A stretch of 64,000 nt of DNA from Lumbricus rubellus. Taxonomy: Eukaryota; Annelida; Clitellata; Crassiclitellata; Lumbricidae. The notes beneath the pieces are model-generated. The model saw only the letters and a program-made list of their open reading frames with translations, was not told where the DNA came from and made no database searches. Both the position numbers and the translations under genes were made by a program. The first letter of the stretch is position 1. The number at the start of each line of letters is the position of its first letter. The stretch lies in contig OX243814.1 of the NCBI GenBank assembly GCA_945859605.1, positions 25,402,686 through 25,466,685 on the forward strand, in the 5' to 3' direction. Positions 11,087-22,874 of the stretch are shown in pieces.

Positions 11087-12255
11087 CAGGGTGCGCCAAA
11101 AAAAAAGACCCCCTAGGTTTTTTGCCACTATCTTGGCCAAAATTAAGAATTTTCGAATGAAATTTTACAGGCTTGTAGACAATTCATATTTACATATGAT
11201 GGCCAGATTTCATCAAAATATTTCAAACAGAACAAAAGTTATGCCACTTTTAGGGAGGTCACCCCCCCGTTTTTTGACGTTTCAAAAACGAAACGCAATT
11301 TTTTAAGGTTTTTTGCAAATATCTTGACCAAAAATTAAAAAATCAAAATGAAATTTTACAGTCTTATAGACAATTCATATCTACACATGGTGGCCGGATT
11401 TCATCACAATATTTAATACTGAACAAAAGTTATGCCACTTTTAGTGAGACCACCCACCGTTTTTTGACGTTTCAAAAACGAAACGCAACAAAAAGTGACA
11501 AAAACACGATTTTTTAAGTCTCCTATCAAATAACTGTTGTCAAATGAACTTGGTAGTGTTTCCCAACTTGTGTTCAATGTGCCCACCACCCGTGCCAAAA
11601 CTTATTTTGAGTCTCTATGAAGAGTTCTTGATGGACCTGTTGATTATCTGACAGATTCATTATTATTTCTTATTTTAAGAATTTGATTGTCATCTTGCTA
11701 AGTGACTTCTCAGTGACGTGCAGCTACGCTGGTACCCTGTTTCTTTTCTAAATAGTAATAATAATGATCATCTGTCAATATCAAGGCTATTTTATAATAA
11801 TTATTTGAGATGAGACCTAATAAAATCGTGTTTTTGCTGCGTTGCATCTTTGAATTGTCAAAAATAGGGGGTGGCCTTAGTAAAAGAGGTATAACTTTTG
11901 TTGTTTTGGAAATATTTTGATGAAATCCGAACATCATATGCAGATATGAATTGTCTTTAAGCCTGTAAAATTTCATTTTGATATTCGTACTTTTAGCCAA
12001 GATATTGGCCAGAATAATTAGATTGAATTTTTATTACTTTTTGTTGCGTCGCGTTTTTGAATCGTCAAAAAACGGTGGGTGACCTCCCTAAAAGTGGCAT
12101 AATTTTTGTTCTGTTTGAAATATTTTCATGAAATTTGGCCATCATGTGTAAATATGAATTGTCTTTAAGACAGTAAAATTTTATCTCAAAATTCTTACTT
12201 TTGGTCAAGATATTGGCAAAAGTCTTAGGGGGGGTCTTTTTTTTGGCGCACCCTG
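11087..12255. mobile_element. Tc1/mariner-type foldback element
   Basis: Ends CAGGGTGCGCCAAAAAAA and its complement, flanked by the TA target dinucleotide. The arms are long inverted repeats, each made of two copies of a unit of about 250 bp ('gacgtttcaaaaacgaaacgc', 'aattttacag.ctt', 'catcaaaatattt'). No transposase remnant is recognisable, so mobilisation must have been in trans. Confidence 0.8.
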
Positions 12256-12737
12256 TACAATGGAGCAACCCTATTTCCAGACTCGGACATCGATCACAGA
12301 CGGGGGTAATTTGAGCAGAAATTCAAACCCTTTCCCAAATGAGAGCTGTGGGCAGTGGCTCCAGCTGATGACGAACAAAATAGGGGTCTGCTAATGTCAG
12401 GAGAGGGAAGGAGGCAAATGGAGATGTATACCGATTTGGTCTGTTCGAAAATATTATCGCACATAATTACGGTGCTGAAATCTTTTGATGTGTAGCCACA
12501 TAATTTGTGGGGGTGAGAGACAAACAGACAGGCAGACAGACAGACACAGACACACACGCAGAGACACAGAAACACAGTGAGCAGCTGCCTTCAAAGGCAT
12601 TGAAGGGTCTATATGAAAACCCCTTTTGGAATTCCGTATCGGTGCATGCTGTGCTTATAATAGCTTATTGAATGACCTAACAGAACTGCGTGAAAGAAAG
12701 ACGCCATCTAGCGTGAGATGCGCCCCGCTGAGACGGT

Positions 12738-12862
12738 AAGGCCCCTCGACAAGAGAAGGCCCCTTCACAAGAAAGGGCCTTTTGAGAAAAGGGCCTTTTG
12801 AGAAGAGAAGGTCTTTTGAGAAGGGCCTTTTGAGAAGAGAAGGTCTTTTGAGAAGAGCGAGG
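12738..12862 (+). repeat. CTTTTGAGAAG minisatellite
   Basis: Six or more units of 'ggccttttgagaag' and 'aggtcttttgagaag'. Short frames through it are low-complexity. Confidence 0.8.
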
Positions 12863-13192
12863 TGCTCAGGTAGAATTTCGGGAAGTCGTTGATGAAACTT
12901 GTCTTCACAATGGAACTGCACCTTTGAACTTTAGACAATGACATTGTAGCAATCTCAACATCGTTTGGACTTTAGTTGTCGAGGTCTCTCAAGAGAATCA
13001 CATAAGTTAATGTAAGATGTGATCTGCAATTGAAGACCAATTTATAGGCAAAGACCCACATGCGTTAATAATGCGAAAGTATTCCTAATCTGTAATGAAA
13101 GATGCGGGAAAAATACATAGACGCAAGTGCGCACACTCACGCGGACACCCATGCGCACATAGAAGTCACAAGTTTGGCGCCAGTCGCAACTA

Positions 13193-14026
13193 CACGGTGT
13201 CCCAAGTGAAGTGAGCCCCTTTTTGTTTTGGCGATATACTTGTCAATTCTAAATGAAACTCTATAGAATTTCAGAGAATGTAAGAGGGATCAATTATCAA
13301 TGTTTCCTGAAAATTTCATCCAATACTACAAACAGTGTCCGAAGTTATGAACGTTCAAATTTGGGCAGTGAAAAATGTAAGTTTCCAACATGTAAAAGAT
13401 AGGAAATTAGTGTTAGCGCTGTTATTCAAAGCTGATGTTCAAAATGCGGTCCATTAGCTCGAAAGCCTCGAATGCATGCTCTAACTTGCTTTCGCCATTC
13501 ACTGATTGCATTGTCAACAATCCCTTTGATCAAAACGATTCCATTCTGCCACATTTCGCAGTTTGAAGTGGTCTCTGGTGAACGTGACGCGCATTCGAGT
13601 TTCATAAGGCTGCGATGGGCCAGTTTCTGTTAGAAAATTCCATTAAAAACCTTTTGCACCGTAATGTTTTTCTCCTATTAAATTTTTTATTAAACTCAAA
13701 TCTTCTTTGCGGAAACCATTTTTATTATCGTCCCCCATCATGGAAATGACGGAAATATGACGGATTTTTAAAAATTAATTTAGAAAGTAAGACGTGCAGT
13801 TGCAAGCAGTAATATCCTATCTTTTACATGTTGGAAACTTACATTTTCCTTTGTCCAAATTTGAATGTGCATAACTTCGGACTCTGTTTGTAGAATTGGA
13901 TAAAATTTTCAGGAAACATTGATAATTTATCCCTCTTACACTCTCTGAAATTTTATTGAGTTTCATTTAGAATTGACAAGTATATCGTCAAAACAAAAAG
14001 GGGCTCACTTCACTTGGGACACCGTG
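13193..14026. mobile_element. IS630/Tc1/mariner element with inverted arms
   Basis: Ends CACGGTGTCCCAAGTGAAG and complement, TA on both sides (13191-13192 and 14027-14028). Arms of about 200 bp are inverted copies of each other. A C-terminal transposase fragment survives near the left arm. Confidence 0.85.
13426..13554 (-). pseudogene. C-terminal transposase fragment, IS630/mariner
   Basis: A 42-codon minus-strand fragment with ISEWRKQVRACIRG and GPHFEHQL before a stop. The 'W..r.raCi..nG.hFEh' signature is typical of the C-terminus of IS630/mariner-family transposases. The catalytic domain is missing. Confidence 0.65.
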
Positions 14027-14519
14027 TATAAAGGTAAATGAAAATGGTATAGGTCTAATCTATAAGTGGTAGCCAATACAACTGCAAGGTACAAAGACAG
14101 CTCTATAGAATTTGACAGGACCTGGCTATAGTCACTAATTAACGTTGTGACTTGGCCTATACATATAGTCAGTTCAGCGGCATTCTTTGATTAGTTCCCA
14201 ATTAATTGCAGACTGCGTATAGCTGGTCGATTACAATTCAATTACACGCATAGTCTGTAATAACAGACAATGATGCATTGAGACAGGTGTTGTGATGGGA
14301 GTGTCTGGTTCCTGGTGTCTAGATTAACAAGTTGGGTGGACACACATAAATGACTGCAGCTGAATGAATGTGCTTTTTCCCGACATAGGTCGATTTTTTT
14401 GGCTCGTTTGTTAGCTTTGCTTATTATTCGCCATCTGTATAACTAATTTTGTCGACAGGTGTCGTTGTCGTTTCCTGTACAAATATGTCAGTGTGGCTCT
14501 TCAGGCAATGACCAAACAG

Positions 14520-14602
14520 GCACACACATACACACACATACACACACACGCACACGCACATACACACACAACACACGCACACACGCGCGCACACACACAT
14601 GT
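14520..14602 (+). repeat. (CA)n microsatellite
   Basis: CA repeats with CG and TA interruptions. Confidence 0.95.
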
Positions 14603-15014
14603 ACACATCATTCGAACCGGTGACCTACTGTATGAACCCGGACAGGGAGCGTCTCTGGCGGCGTCCAAGCGGAGCCTTCCTTCCTTCCGGTCATCGTGTC
14701 AGAAACCGTTTGCCATGTATCACCTGTCAGCAACTAATGGTCATCAGATATGCTGGACAAACACGCTCAGACTGACCCTGCGGACTGACCAGTAGGCTGA
14801 CCAGGCATGCCGGTCGGACGGGACATGTTACCCCCCCCCCCCCCACCGACTCTTGTTCTGTGCATGTGGCGGCGCTTATAAGGCGCTTGCGGGTGTTTAC
14901 ATTGGGGAAGGATCGGGTGTGAGAAAACACACGAAAGAGGATCGACGAGTAGCTTTCACCGATAGCCGCGGGTCAACGAAAACAGCTCCACAGCGAATAT
15001 AAATTATATATATA

Positions 15015-16015
15015 CAGGGTGGGCCCGCATAAATGAACCAACTTTGCTTCCTTATAACTCCGCCAATTTGTGGAATTTATTTGTACTTTGTGCGTCAAAT
15101 TAAAGGTATCTCACTCTAGTATTTCATCTGAAAAGGTCGAATCGATACCAGTTCAAGTTTTAATTATATGCCCGGAAAAGCGCTACCTACCATATTTCGT
15201 TGTCATTTTTGACGTAATATGACGACGTTGTCAGACGATGATCGCGTTTTGATCCTAATTTTGCGAACTGATAAGGGATTTAATTCTCTTGAAATGATTA
15301 ACAAGTTTTCGAACAGAAGATGGAATAAAAAATGCCTTGAATCATCTGCTACGGAAAATTGATAAAACAGAACTTTCTATACACTCGTAAATCATAGGAA
15401 TCGGTGTGCGCGGCGCGCACATCCGCTATTATTGCTCGTGTGTCCGAATAAATTTGCAGTCAGACAATGACCCGGGCAGACCAAACTCCCTGGGAAATTC
15501 TTTGCTAAACAGGTAGTCCTAGAGACACCGTGTAACGTATTGGAAAGAACTGATCTAAAGTTATTTGTCGACGTGAAGTCCAACAGCTCTCCAACACTGA
15601 CGCAAAGAAACGACTGGAGTGCTACCAGCTGTTTCTTGGCTTAAAAAATCAGCGCGTGGTAGCGCGCACGGCTGTTGATAAAATTTAAAGGACATGGTTT
15701 AGCGATGAGAAGATATTCATGGTAGAGATTCCTACAAACACCTAAAATGATTGTGTATGTGCGCCTGTTAGCAAAAAACGATTTATGAGTATCCCTGCGA
15801 AACGGCGCCATTTTACGTAAAAAATTACAACGAAATATGGTAGCTAGCGCTGTCCCGAACATATAATTAAAACGTGAACTAGTATCGATTCGACCTTCTC
15901 AGAGGAAATACTAGAGTGAAATACCTTTAATATTACGCATAAAGTACAAATAAATTCCAAAAACTGGCGGAGCTATAAGCATGCAAAGTTGGTTCATTTA
16001 TGCTGGCCCACCCTG
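15015..16015 (+). mobile_element. mariner-like element, decayed
   Basis: A 1001-bp element with ends CAGGGTGGGCCCGCAT and complement, TA duplications at 15013-15014 and 16016-16017. Inverted arms extend at least 150 bp. The same terminal CAGGGTGGGCC occurs on the element at 34284-35287, so they are related families. Confidence 0.87.
15219..15840 (+). pseudogene. mariner-like transposase pseudogene
   Basis: Starts with a readable N-terminus (MTTLSDDDRVLILILRTDKG), the helix-turn-helix part, then loses frame repeatedly. Near 15693-15760 the motif WFSDEKIF, carrying the second catalytic Asp, followed by 'N..NDCVCAPV', is readable. The region with the third catalytic residue has been replaced by the inverted arm. 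Not functional. Confidence 0.7.
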
Positions 16016-16210
16016 TATATATAAAGTATATAAAAATTATGTATAAATTATATATATAAATTATATATAGACTATATATAATTTATATGTATAACAGGGC
16101 ATATAGGCCTATAGGCTATATCGATCGACCAGGTATAAACGTTATAACTTATAAGCCATATAAATGGTCATATCTCTGCCAGAGTATAGGCCTTGTGTTC
16201 TACACTCCGC

Positions 16211-16405
16211 CATTGTCCGCACTCTGACAGTGCCAATCCCAAGCCTCGATAAAGGAGGAGGGCGACACTAGTCCTCTTTGCAATGGCATTGTCGTTAAAC
16301 AGCAACAAGCTATCAGAGTATCCAAACTCCGCCACTGCTTGTGCATTGGTATAAAGCCAGTCCCAAGCCTGGAGAAAGACGGAGGGCGACACTTGAAGAG
16401 TGTAT
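16211..16405 (+). mobile_element. SINE tail, duplicated
   Basis: Two partial tandem copies of the family-2 SINE tail: 'gtgccaatcccaagcctcg..gagggcgacactagtc' and 'ccagtcccaagcctgg..gagggcgacactt', separated by 'ggcattgtcgttaaacagc'. The tRNA head is absent or decayed. Confidence 0.5.
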
Positions 16406-16419
16406 AAAAATGGAGCAAC

Positions 16420-17404
16420 GACAATGACTTTCATGTCGCTTATTTTTCGCTTTGAGTCTATAGATACACATGCAGATCAACCGCGATTGAGTCCATGCAA
16501 AAAGAGTAAGTACATTGCTACGTGTAGAATGAAGACAGACGGCTGCAATGATTTAAATCTTTAGGTAAAATGGTAGATGACACTTCTATTACCTGAGAGC
16601 ATGTCACCAAGCGGTTGTTATAGCATGTAGGCCTCTATACATAGGCCTATAAAAATCACAAAAGCACCGTTCCGTAAAAATGCATCCGACCATATCTACA
16701 TAATATGAGCATTCACTGCATAAGCTTATATAGGATAATTATTTACTTACCAAAATATAATGCATGACATTGTGTATAAGCTTACGCTACGTAATACTGT
16801 GTATTCACGCATACCTGTTTACACGCAGCTGTATAGGCCTATGCTTTGATACAACGCCCTCCTTAGTCTTTACAAAGTTCAGAAACACACATCGAAGCCA
16901 ATCAGCCGCAGCTCCTCAGGCAGAATGGAAGTTTGCAGTTTAGAGTGAAAGGCAGTCGCGCTAAATGACTTGCGAGTTGCGAGCATGAGAAGGCATGTAG
17001 AGAGTTCAAGATGTATGGAGGGTATAATATCAATGCAGTTATCAGTGGCTGCATGGTCGAAGATAGGAATGGCCATTGATATATATGTGGAGACTGGAAA
17101 ATAAGTAGGATGGCAGATGATCATCTATACGACGTGGGCTCTGTACAGAGGAGTTTCAGCTCTTACGCTCACAGACAGGAGACCATGCAGTTTATGTTTG
17201 TATGTAGACCTAAGCATACATGAAGATGATGAAGGCATTATCAAATTTCAACTTATCGTATTGTATTATATTGCACTGTATTGAAATACGTTTACATACG
17301 TGTGTGCGTGCGTGCATGCGTGCAAATGAAGTATCTCATTTAGACGTGCAGACTATCTCCATGGCCAGGTCTAAAAGATATTCCATTGCAAATCTATAGG
17401 CTAT
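16420..17404. other. no gene recognised
   Basis: Unremarkable AT-rich intergenic or intronic sequence with several TAGGCCTA-type octamers and short frames that match nothing I know. Confidence 0.55.
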
Positions 17405-17413
17405 ACTGTTTAT

Positions 17414-17961
17414 GGATGTAGGACATTTCCCCCTGGACATATTCCCTCCCGGACATATTCCCCCCGGACATTTACCCCCCCGGACGTTTTCCCCCCCGAC
17501 CTAGGACATTCCCCCCTCATAAGGGCCCCTATGTTAATGAATGACTGCACTAACCCTATCACTAACCCTAACCGACCCTCACGATGCCTAACCTGACCCT
17601 AACCGACCCTCACGATGCCTAACCTATGTTAATGAATGACTGCACTAACCCTAACCGACCCTCACGATGCCTAACCTGACCCTAACCGACCCTCACAATG
17701 CCTAACCTATGTTAATGAATGACTGCACTAACACTATCACTAACCCTAACCGACCCTCACGATGCATAACCTGAACCTAACCAACCCTCACGATGCCTAA
17801 CCTATAATATGTACAGAGGGGGGAAATTGTCCGGGGGGGGTAAATGTCCTAGTCAAAAACGGGGGGGGGGAAACGTCCGGGGGGGGGGGGGTAAATGTCC
17901 GGGGGGGGGGGGGAATATGTCCGGAGGGGAATATGTCCTGGGGGGTAAATGTCCGTTCCCC
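17414..17961. mobile_element. foldback element with GGACATnTCCCCC arms
   Basis: Both ends consist of several inverted copies of GGACATTTACCCCC/GGACATATTCCCC (17420-17510 and 17815-17955). ACTGTTTAT flanks both sides (17405-17413 and 17962-17970), an apparent 9-bp duplication that would fit a MULE-type or Merlin-type element. No coding frame. Confidence 0.6.
17530..17805 (+). repeat. CTAACCCTAACC-containing tandem repeat
   Basis: About three units of 80-98 bp: 'tatgttaatgaatgactgca', 'ctaaccctaaccgaccct', 'cacgatgcctaacc'. Parts resemble the animal telomere repeat (CCCTAA) but it is not a pure array. Confidence 0.8.
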
Positions 17962-18081
17962 ACTGTTTATATGCTTTTTCAGTGATCTACGTGGTTGGAT
18001 AATCACCGTCTTATATTATATAAGACGTGTGATATATATATATAATTATAGGCCTACATATAGGCATAATTTATATATTCA

Positions 18082-18082
18082 T

Positions 18083-18109
<27 letters not shown>
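18082..18109 (+). repeat. (TA)n microsatellite
   Basis: Pure AT dinucleotide run. Confidence 0.9.
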
Positions 18110-18114
<5 letters not shown>

Positions 18115-18982
18115 GCTGAAAAGTGCAAAGCGGTGCCACATAAACAAAAAGCTTGAATTCATGCCTGAATAGCACGAGATATATAGGCCTACAGATTTAT
18201 GAACATCTTTTTGAACTTGAAGGAAAGGCCATTAATTGTTGACAGATGTCATTGTTACATAAATAATATCTCACCTCTCTCACCTTGTTGGCCTCAAGTT
18301 TTGGCTGTATATATCTTTTCACAGTGACAGAATTTGTATAAATGGTTCTACAACTGAGGCGTTGATTCTTATCTTGGTTACTGTTAAATTTATCGACCCG
18401 CAGAGAGGGAGAAAGAGTTGTAACGGGTCATGACTCGTTGAATATATATTGAATAGCAGTCGGGTATACGGTCCTTAACCCCTTCCCTGGGGAAGCCGTA
18501 TATATACGTCCAAAACAGCCTTAAAGCATATAACCCCCCAGGGAAGGGATTAATCTATTCTAACCGCGGACTCCATAGTAACTGTTCTTAACGTACATGT
18601 AGGCTATGTTAATCGGCTTCCAGTTGAACAGTTAAAAGTACTCAAATCAATAGTAGTCCAGGCAATTTACAGTTTCACCTGGGCAAAATTGCAACACAAG
18701 CTTTTAAGACAGTTTCCTGCTCAGAATTTTGTGCTGAATAACATATCCAAAATCCGCCAAAATCCGACCATGGGGTCACCCCCCAAAATGGGGTTCAAAA
18801 TATAATGGGTTTCGTGCTTTTTGCATTGAATATCGGGCTGCTAGTACAGCGACCTGGTTAAATATTGACCACTTTGTGATACAAGCATAAAATTTGGTAC
18901 ATTCTACGAATATGTCATAAGAAAAAGATTTCGCTGTAGGGCCATCGCAAATTTGACCCCTGGCCCCAGTGGCAGCCATTTT

Positions 18983-19440
18983 TCAAAATGGCCCCCGGTA
19001 AATTATCTCAGCTTCCAGTACACTTAGAATCTCCATTTTGGTGTCTAAACATACATAGTTAGGGGCGAGGATTCCAAAAAAACCATTGCAAATGTTCCAA
19101 ACGGCTTCAATGGCGGCCATTTTCCAAAATGGCCGACCGAAATTCGGAATTTCCAATATCTCAGATCCAAGTACACCTAGAAACGTCATCTTGGTGTCTA
19201 AACATACATAGCTAGGGGTTAGGATTCCAAAAAAGCCATTGCAAATGTTCCCAACGGCTTCAATGGCGGCCATTTTCCAAAATGGCCGACCGAAATTTGG
19301 AATTTTCAATATCTCAGCTTCCAGTACACCTAGAAACGTCATCTTGGTATCTAAACATACATAGTTAAGGGCGAGGATTCCAACAGAGCCATTGAAAATG
19401 TCCCCACGGCTTCAATGGCGGACATTTTCCAAAATGGCCG
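18983..19440 (-). repeat. 153-bp tandem repeat in the left arm of element B
   Basis: Three units with phase markers at 19018, 19171 and 19324. The period is divisible by three, so one frame stays open through the array and encodes a 51-residue repeat containing GRPFWKMAAIEAVG and YVCLDTKM. The mirror array is at 21735-22210. Nothing shows that it is translated. Confidence 0.85.
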
Positions 19441-19469
19441 ACCGAAATTCGGAATTTTCAATATCTCTG

Positions 19470-21360
19470 CCTTCGACAGCAATGACCTACTTGTCCTGGA
19501 TACCAGATACCTGGCTGATCGAGCAGTCATAAACACCATGTGCAATCTCGAGAAAACTGGACAAGAGCAGCACGAAACATTTGTCAAGGAACGTCTTATT
19601 AATCAAACGCAACCTGTCAATGATCCAATTGAAAGAAATAATTTCCCACTCTTCAGTCGTCCACCTGTGCGGGACAAGTCACGAGCAAAACCACACTTGT
19701 CATCTGTGAAGATGGACTGTTCACTATTCTCCAGGTTGTACATTTTCTTTCAGACACGATATAATCGGATAAGGAGACCTGGACGAAGTTTTGCACACGA
19801 GAACCAGGCATGCCCACCATCACTCTCGAATTATGGGTTAATTGGGGCTAGGACATAAGTCAGACAGTGTGAGTTGCATAGAAGAACTGATTCCAACTTC
19901 AATAAATGAGGCCACGCCAGATATCCAACCTGGCCATTCACTGGATGTTCCAATTGTTGACGCTCTTGTACTGGATAGAGCCGCCATAGTCAACACACTG
20001 AAGCTTGGCAAAGTATGCACCTTTTCAGAGTATCATCATCTTCATCATCATCATCAACATCATTGGGCTCAATGCCCGTAAGAGTCCGACGCCACTCTCT
20101 GTCTGAGTCTGTCTCGCGCCATGCTGCCCAGCTTCAACCGTTCCGGTCAGTAGGTCTGCTCCATACCATAAACATCTTAGAGCACCTAGACCACCTTGTC
20201 TGATTGAAGAGAATGTTGGGAGAGAATCATGAAGGACAACCTGGGACAATACCCGTATGTGTCCCACGCTCTCTCCTCCGACTCTCTCCACTGGTCTGTC
20301 CTGACTGGCCTGTGCATGTCTGCTCCACATCATGACACCTTGAAGCACCTGGGTCGCTATGTCACTTGTGTTGTGGTTTATGCGGATTTCAATCGTCTTG
20401 GTCTTTTCCTGCCAGTGTATCGTCACCCATGTGGCAAACCTTCCTCCTTTGTCCGGGCTTAGGACCAGCACAGGGACGTTGTTGGTTCCCTGTGGCGGAG
20501 GATGGATGCAGTTTAACGCCATGCCCAGGACAGAGTTTCAGAGTATGCCCCCCATAATTTCCTGCCCTGCATCACAAGACAGCTAGAGCATGTGCCTAGA
20601 GTAGATGTTATATGGAAAAATATGAGGGTGGCAGCTTGAAGACATACAGCAGCTGAACATTGATGAACTGTGGGTTGGCTTTGCCTCAGACAAAACTTCA
20701 GATAGGCTACCTACCAACCCATGAGATGGTGTGTGCCCTCGGTCCAGAAAAGTGCGTAGACGTGCTGCCCTGCCTACACGCATTCAGCGGATGTGGCACA
20801 GTATCATCCTCTGCTGACCACTGAAAAAAGACTGTCTGTGACATTTGGAAGACATTGAGCAAAGTTACCTCGCCTTCTGCACCTTAGTATCAACTCCCAG
20901 CTCTGTTTATAATCAGCTCGATGTAATTGAGCGTTTTGTGGTTCTGCTGTACGAATGTGCCAGTGGTGAGGAGGAGGTGACCGAGGCAAGGAACCAACTG
21001 TTTGGACATAAAGACAGGCCTATGGATGGCTTTCCGCCAACTCAAGCTGTTCTGGTGGAACGTATACAGCCAAGCAGGTCACGTTTGAGCACAGATGTTC
21101 ATAGCTGATTCTAAACTACCATGTCCTGGTCAGTGGGAGTTGCTGCAAATGAATGAAGGTGGGTGGGACATGAAGTGGACAACACTTCCCGAAGCGTCTC
21201 GTGCCTGACGTGAACTGCTGAGACGTGGCTGTGAGAATGGATGTAGGGGCCAATGCAAATGTGTTAAAGCTTCTCTAAAGACTACAGTGTACTGGTCTCT
21301 GTCTCTGTAAAGGCCTATGCGACCGTGAATGACATGGACGATGTTGTATAATTCTGTGAT
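19470..21360 (+). pseudogene. decayed cellular-like gene carried in foldback element B
   Basis: Fragments of one long protein run in order through the region with several stops and frameshifts: FDSNDLLVLDTRYL; ERLINQTQPVNDPIERN; FPLFSRPPVRDKSRAK; SLFSRLYI; ENQACPPSLS; VPIVDALVLDRAAIVNTL; then, after the retroposon, FLPCITRQLEHVPRVDVIWK; LNIDELWVGF; CLHAFSGCGTVSS; IERFVVLLYECASGEEEV; RPMDGFPPTQAVL. I recognise this as an uncharacterised family widespread in invertebrate genomes. The 'HAFtGCdTVS' segment resembles the region of FEN1/PIN-like nucleases just before the helix-hairpin-helix; here the expected Asp is Gly. Nuclease homology is inference. It is clearly non-functional. Confidence 0.6.
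20034..20535 (-). mobile_element. retroposon inserted in the decayed gene
   Basis: A 502-bp insertion with an 11-bp target duplication TTTCAGAGTAT (20023-20033 and 20536-20546) and a (GAT)n tail on the minus strand at its left end. Deleting it joins the two coding halves at TFSEY/EYA. It is therefore a non-LTR retrotransposon fragment or SINE. The open minus-strand frame through it was not recognised. Confidence 0.75.
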
Positions 21361-21734
21361 CAGTACTTTGTCTCCATGGATAAAGGTTCCCAAATGTCGA
21401 CTTAACTATGTCACGATACACACTTACGAGAACATCAATAATATCTTGAATTACATATAGTCCAAAACTTGTTTTATTGCCTAATGAACATATGAACCCA
21501 ATCAGAAGTTTCAGAATTAGTATGACTGTTATACTTGACGCACCATGAGCCCATCATAACAGCTGATTTTCAAATTAAGCAGGAAATTTCTACCTTGCCG
21601 CATCATTGACGTCCTTGGCTGCAAATCTTGCGAACAGAAACGTTTGTGTTTGATTTCATTGGAATCCTGGCCTTTAATTATGGTTGTGTAGACCCCAGCA
21701 TGACGATTCTAAGTGTACTGGAAGCTGAGCTATT

Positions 21735-22210
21735 GAAAATTCCAAATTTCGGTCTGCCATTTTGAAAAATGGCCGCCATTGAAGCAGTGGGGACTTTTTC
21801 AATGGCTCTGTTGGAATCCTCGCCCCTAACTATGTATGTTTAGACACCAAGATGACGTTTCTAGGTGTACTGGAAGCTGAGATATTAAAATTTCCGAATT
21901 TCGGTCGGCCATTTTGGAAAATGGCCGCCATTGAAGCCGTATGAACATTTTCAATGGCTCTGTTGGAATCCTCGTTTTTAACTATGTATGTTTTGATACC
22001 AAGATGACGTTTCTAGGTGTACTGGAAGCTGATATATTGGAAATTACGAATTTCGGTCAGCCATTTTGGAAAATGGCCGCCATTGAAGCCGTTGGGAACA
22101 TTTGCAATGGCGTTTTTGGAATCCTCACCCCTAACTATGTATGTTTAGACACCAAAATGGAGATTCTAAGTGTACTGGAAGCTGAGATAATTTACCGGGG
22201 GCCATTTTGA
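21735..22210 (+). repeat. 153-bp tandem repeat in the right arm of element B
   Basis: Mirror of the left-arm array: about three units on the plus strand, again in an open frame containing MTFLGVLEAD and FGQPFWKMAAIEAVG. Confidence 0.85.
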
Positions 22211-22659
22211 AAAATGGCTGCCATTGGGGCTAGGGGTCAAATTTTCGATGGCCCTATAGCGAAATCTTTTTCTTAGGACATATTCGTAGAATGTACCAAA
22301 TTTTATGCTTGTATCACAAAGTGGTCAATATTTAACCAGGTCGCTGTACTAGCAGCCCGATATTCAATGCAAAAAAACACGAAACCCATTATATTTTGAA
22401 CCCCATTTTGGGGGGTGACCCCATGGTCGGATTTTGGCGGATTTTGGATATGTTATTCAGCACAAAATTCTGAGCAGGAAACCGTCTTAAAAGCTTGTGT
22501 TGCAATTTTGCCCAGGTTCACTGTATATTTGAGCTAGATTGCCTGGACTATAGAAGTTCCAGACTGTCTGTAGCTGCAGGTCTATAGACTGGATCATGAC
22601 AGATTGCTCATATCACTGCTCAAAAACAAGACGCGTATTGGTGGGGGGGGGGGGGGGGG

Positions 22660-22790
22660 AACCGGTAGCGCATTGGATAACACACTGGCATGGGGAGCGA
22701 GAGGAACCGAGATCGAGTCTCGTTGGGCGGACGTGCACATGCTTTGTAGGCCGCCATTAGCGCCGCGTATTGCAGGCCGTCTGTTCTGTT
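22660..22790 (+). mobile_element. tRNA-derived SINE fragment
   Basis: Begins after a G run with 'ggtagcgcattggataacac', an A-box-like stretch, then 'gagatcgagtctc', a B-box-like stretch, followed by a short unrelated body. Same head as 2988-3057 in reverse. The non-standard B box makes a functional tRNA unlikely. Confidence 0.5.
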
Positions 22791-22874
22791 AGTATAGTTA
22801 AGCTTTAGGCTATGTCTTCTGTCATTTGCGTTCTCGTAATTTGTTTCAATTGCATAACTGTACAGTCTCTCAAC

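Larger units (their letters stand above)
18654..22550. mobile_element. foldback element B, 3.9 kb, carrying a decayed gene
   Basis: Ends TAGTCCAGGCAAT and ATTGCCTGGACTA, flanked by TAG on both sides (18651-18653 and 22551-22553). The outer 190 bp match element A, including 'tcctgctcagaat' and 'accatggggtcacccc'. Inside each arm is a tandem 153-bp unit. Between the arms lies a non-repetitive region with a degenerate gene and a retroposon inserted in that gene. No transposase is recognisable. Confidence 0.8.

Noticed and set aside
17530..17805. Interstitial telomere
   Set aside because: CCCTAA motifs are only part of 80-98 bp units and occur inside a transposable element; there is no pure array.
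20025..20522. 165-codon minus-strand frame
   Set aside because: Lies inside the retroposon at 20034-20535; no reverse transcriptase or endonuclease motif, ends in the (GAT)n tail.
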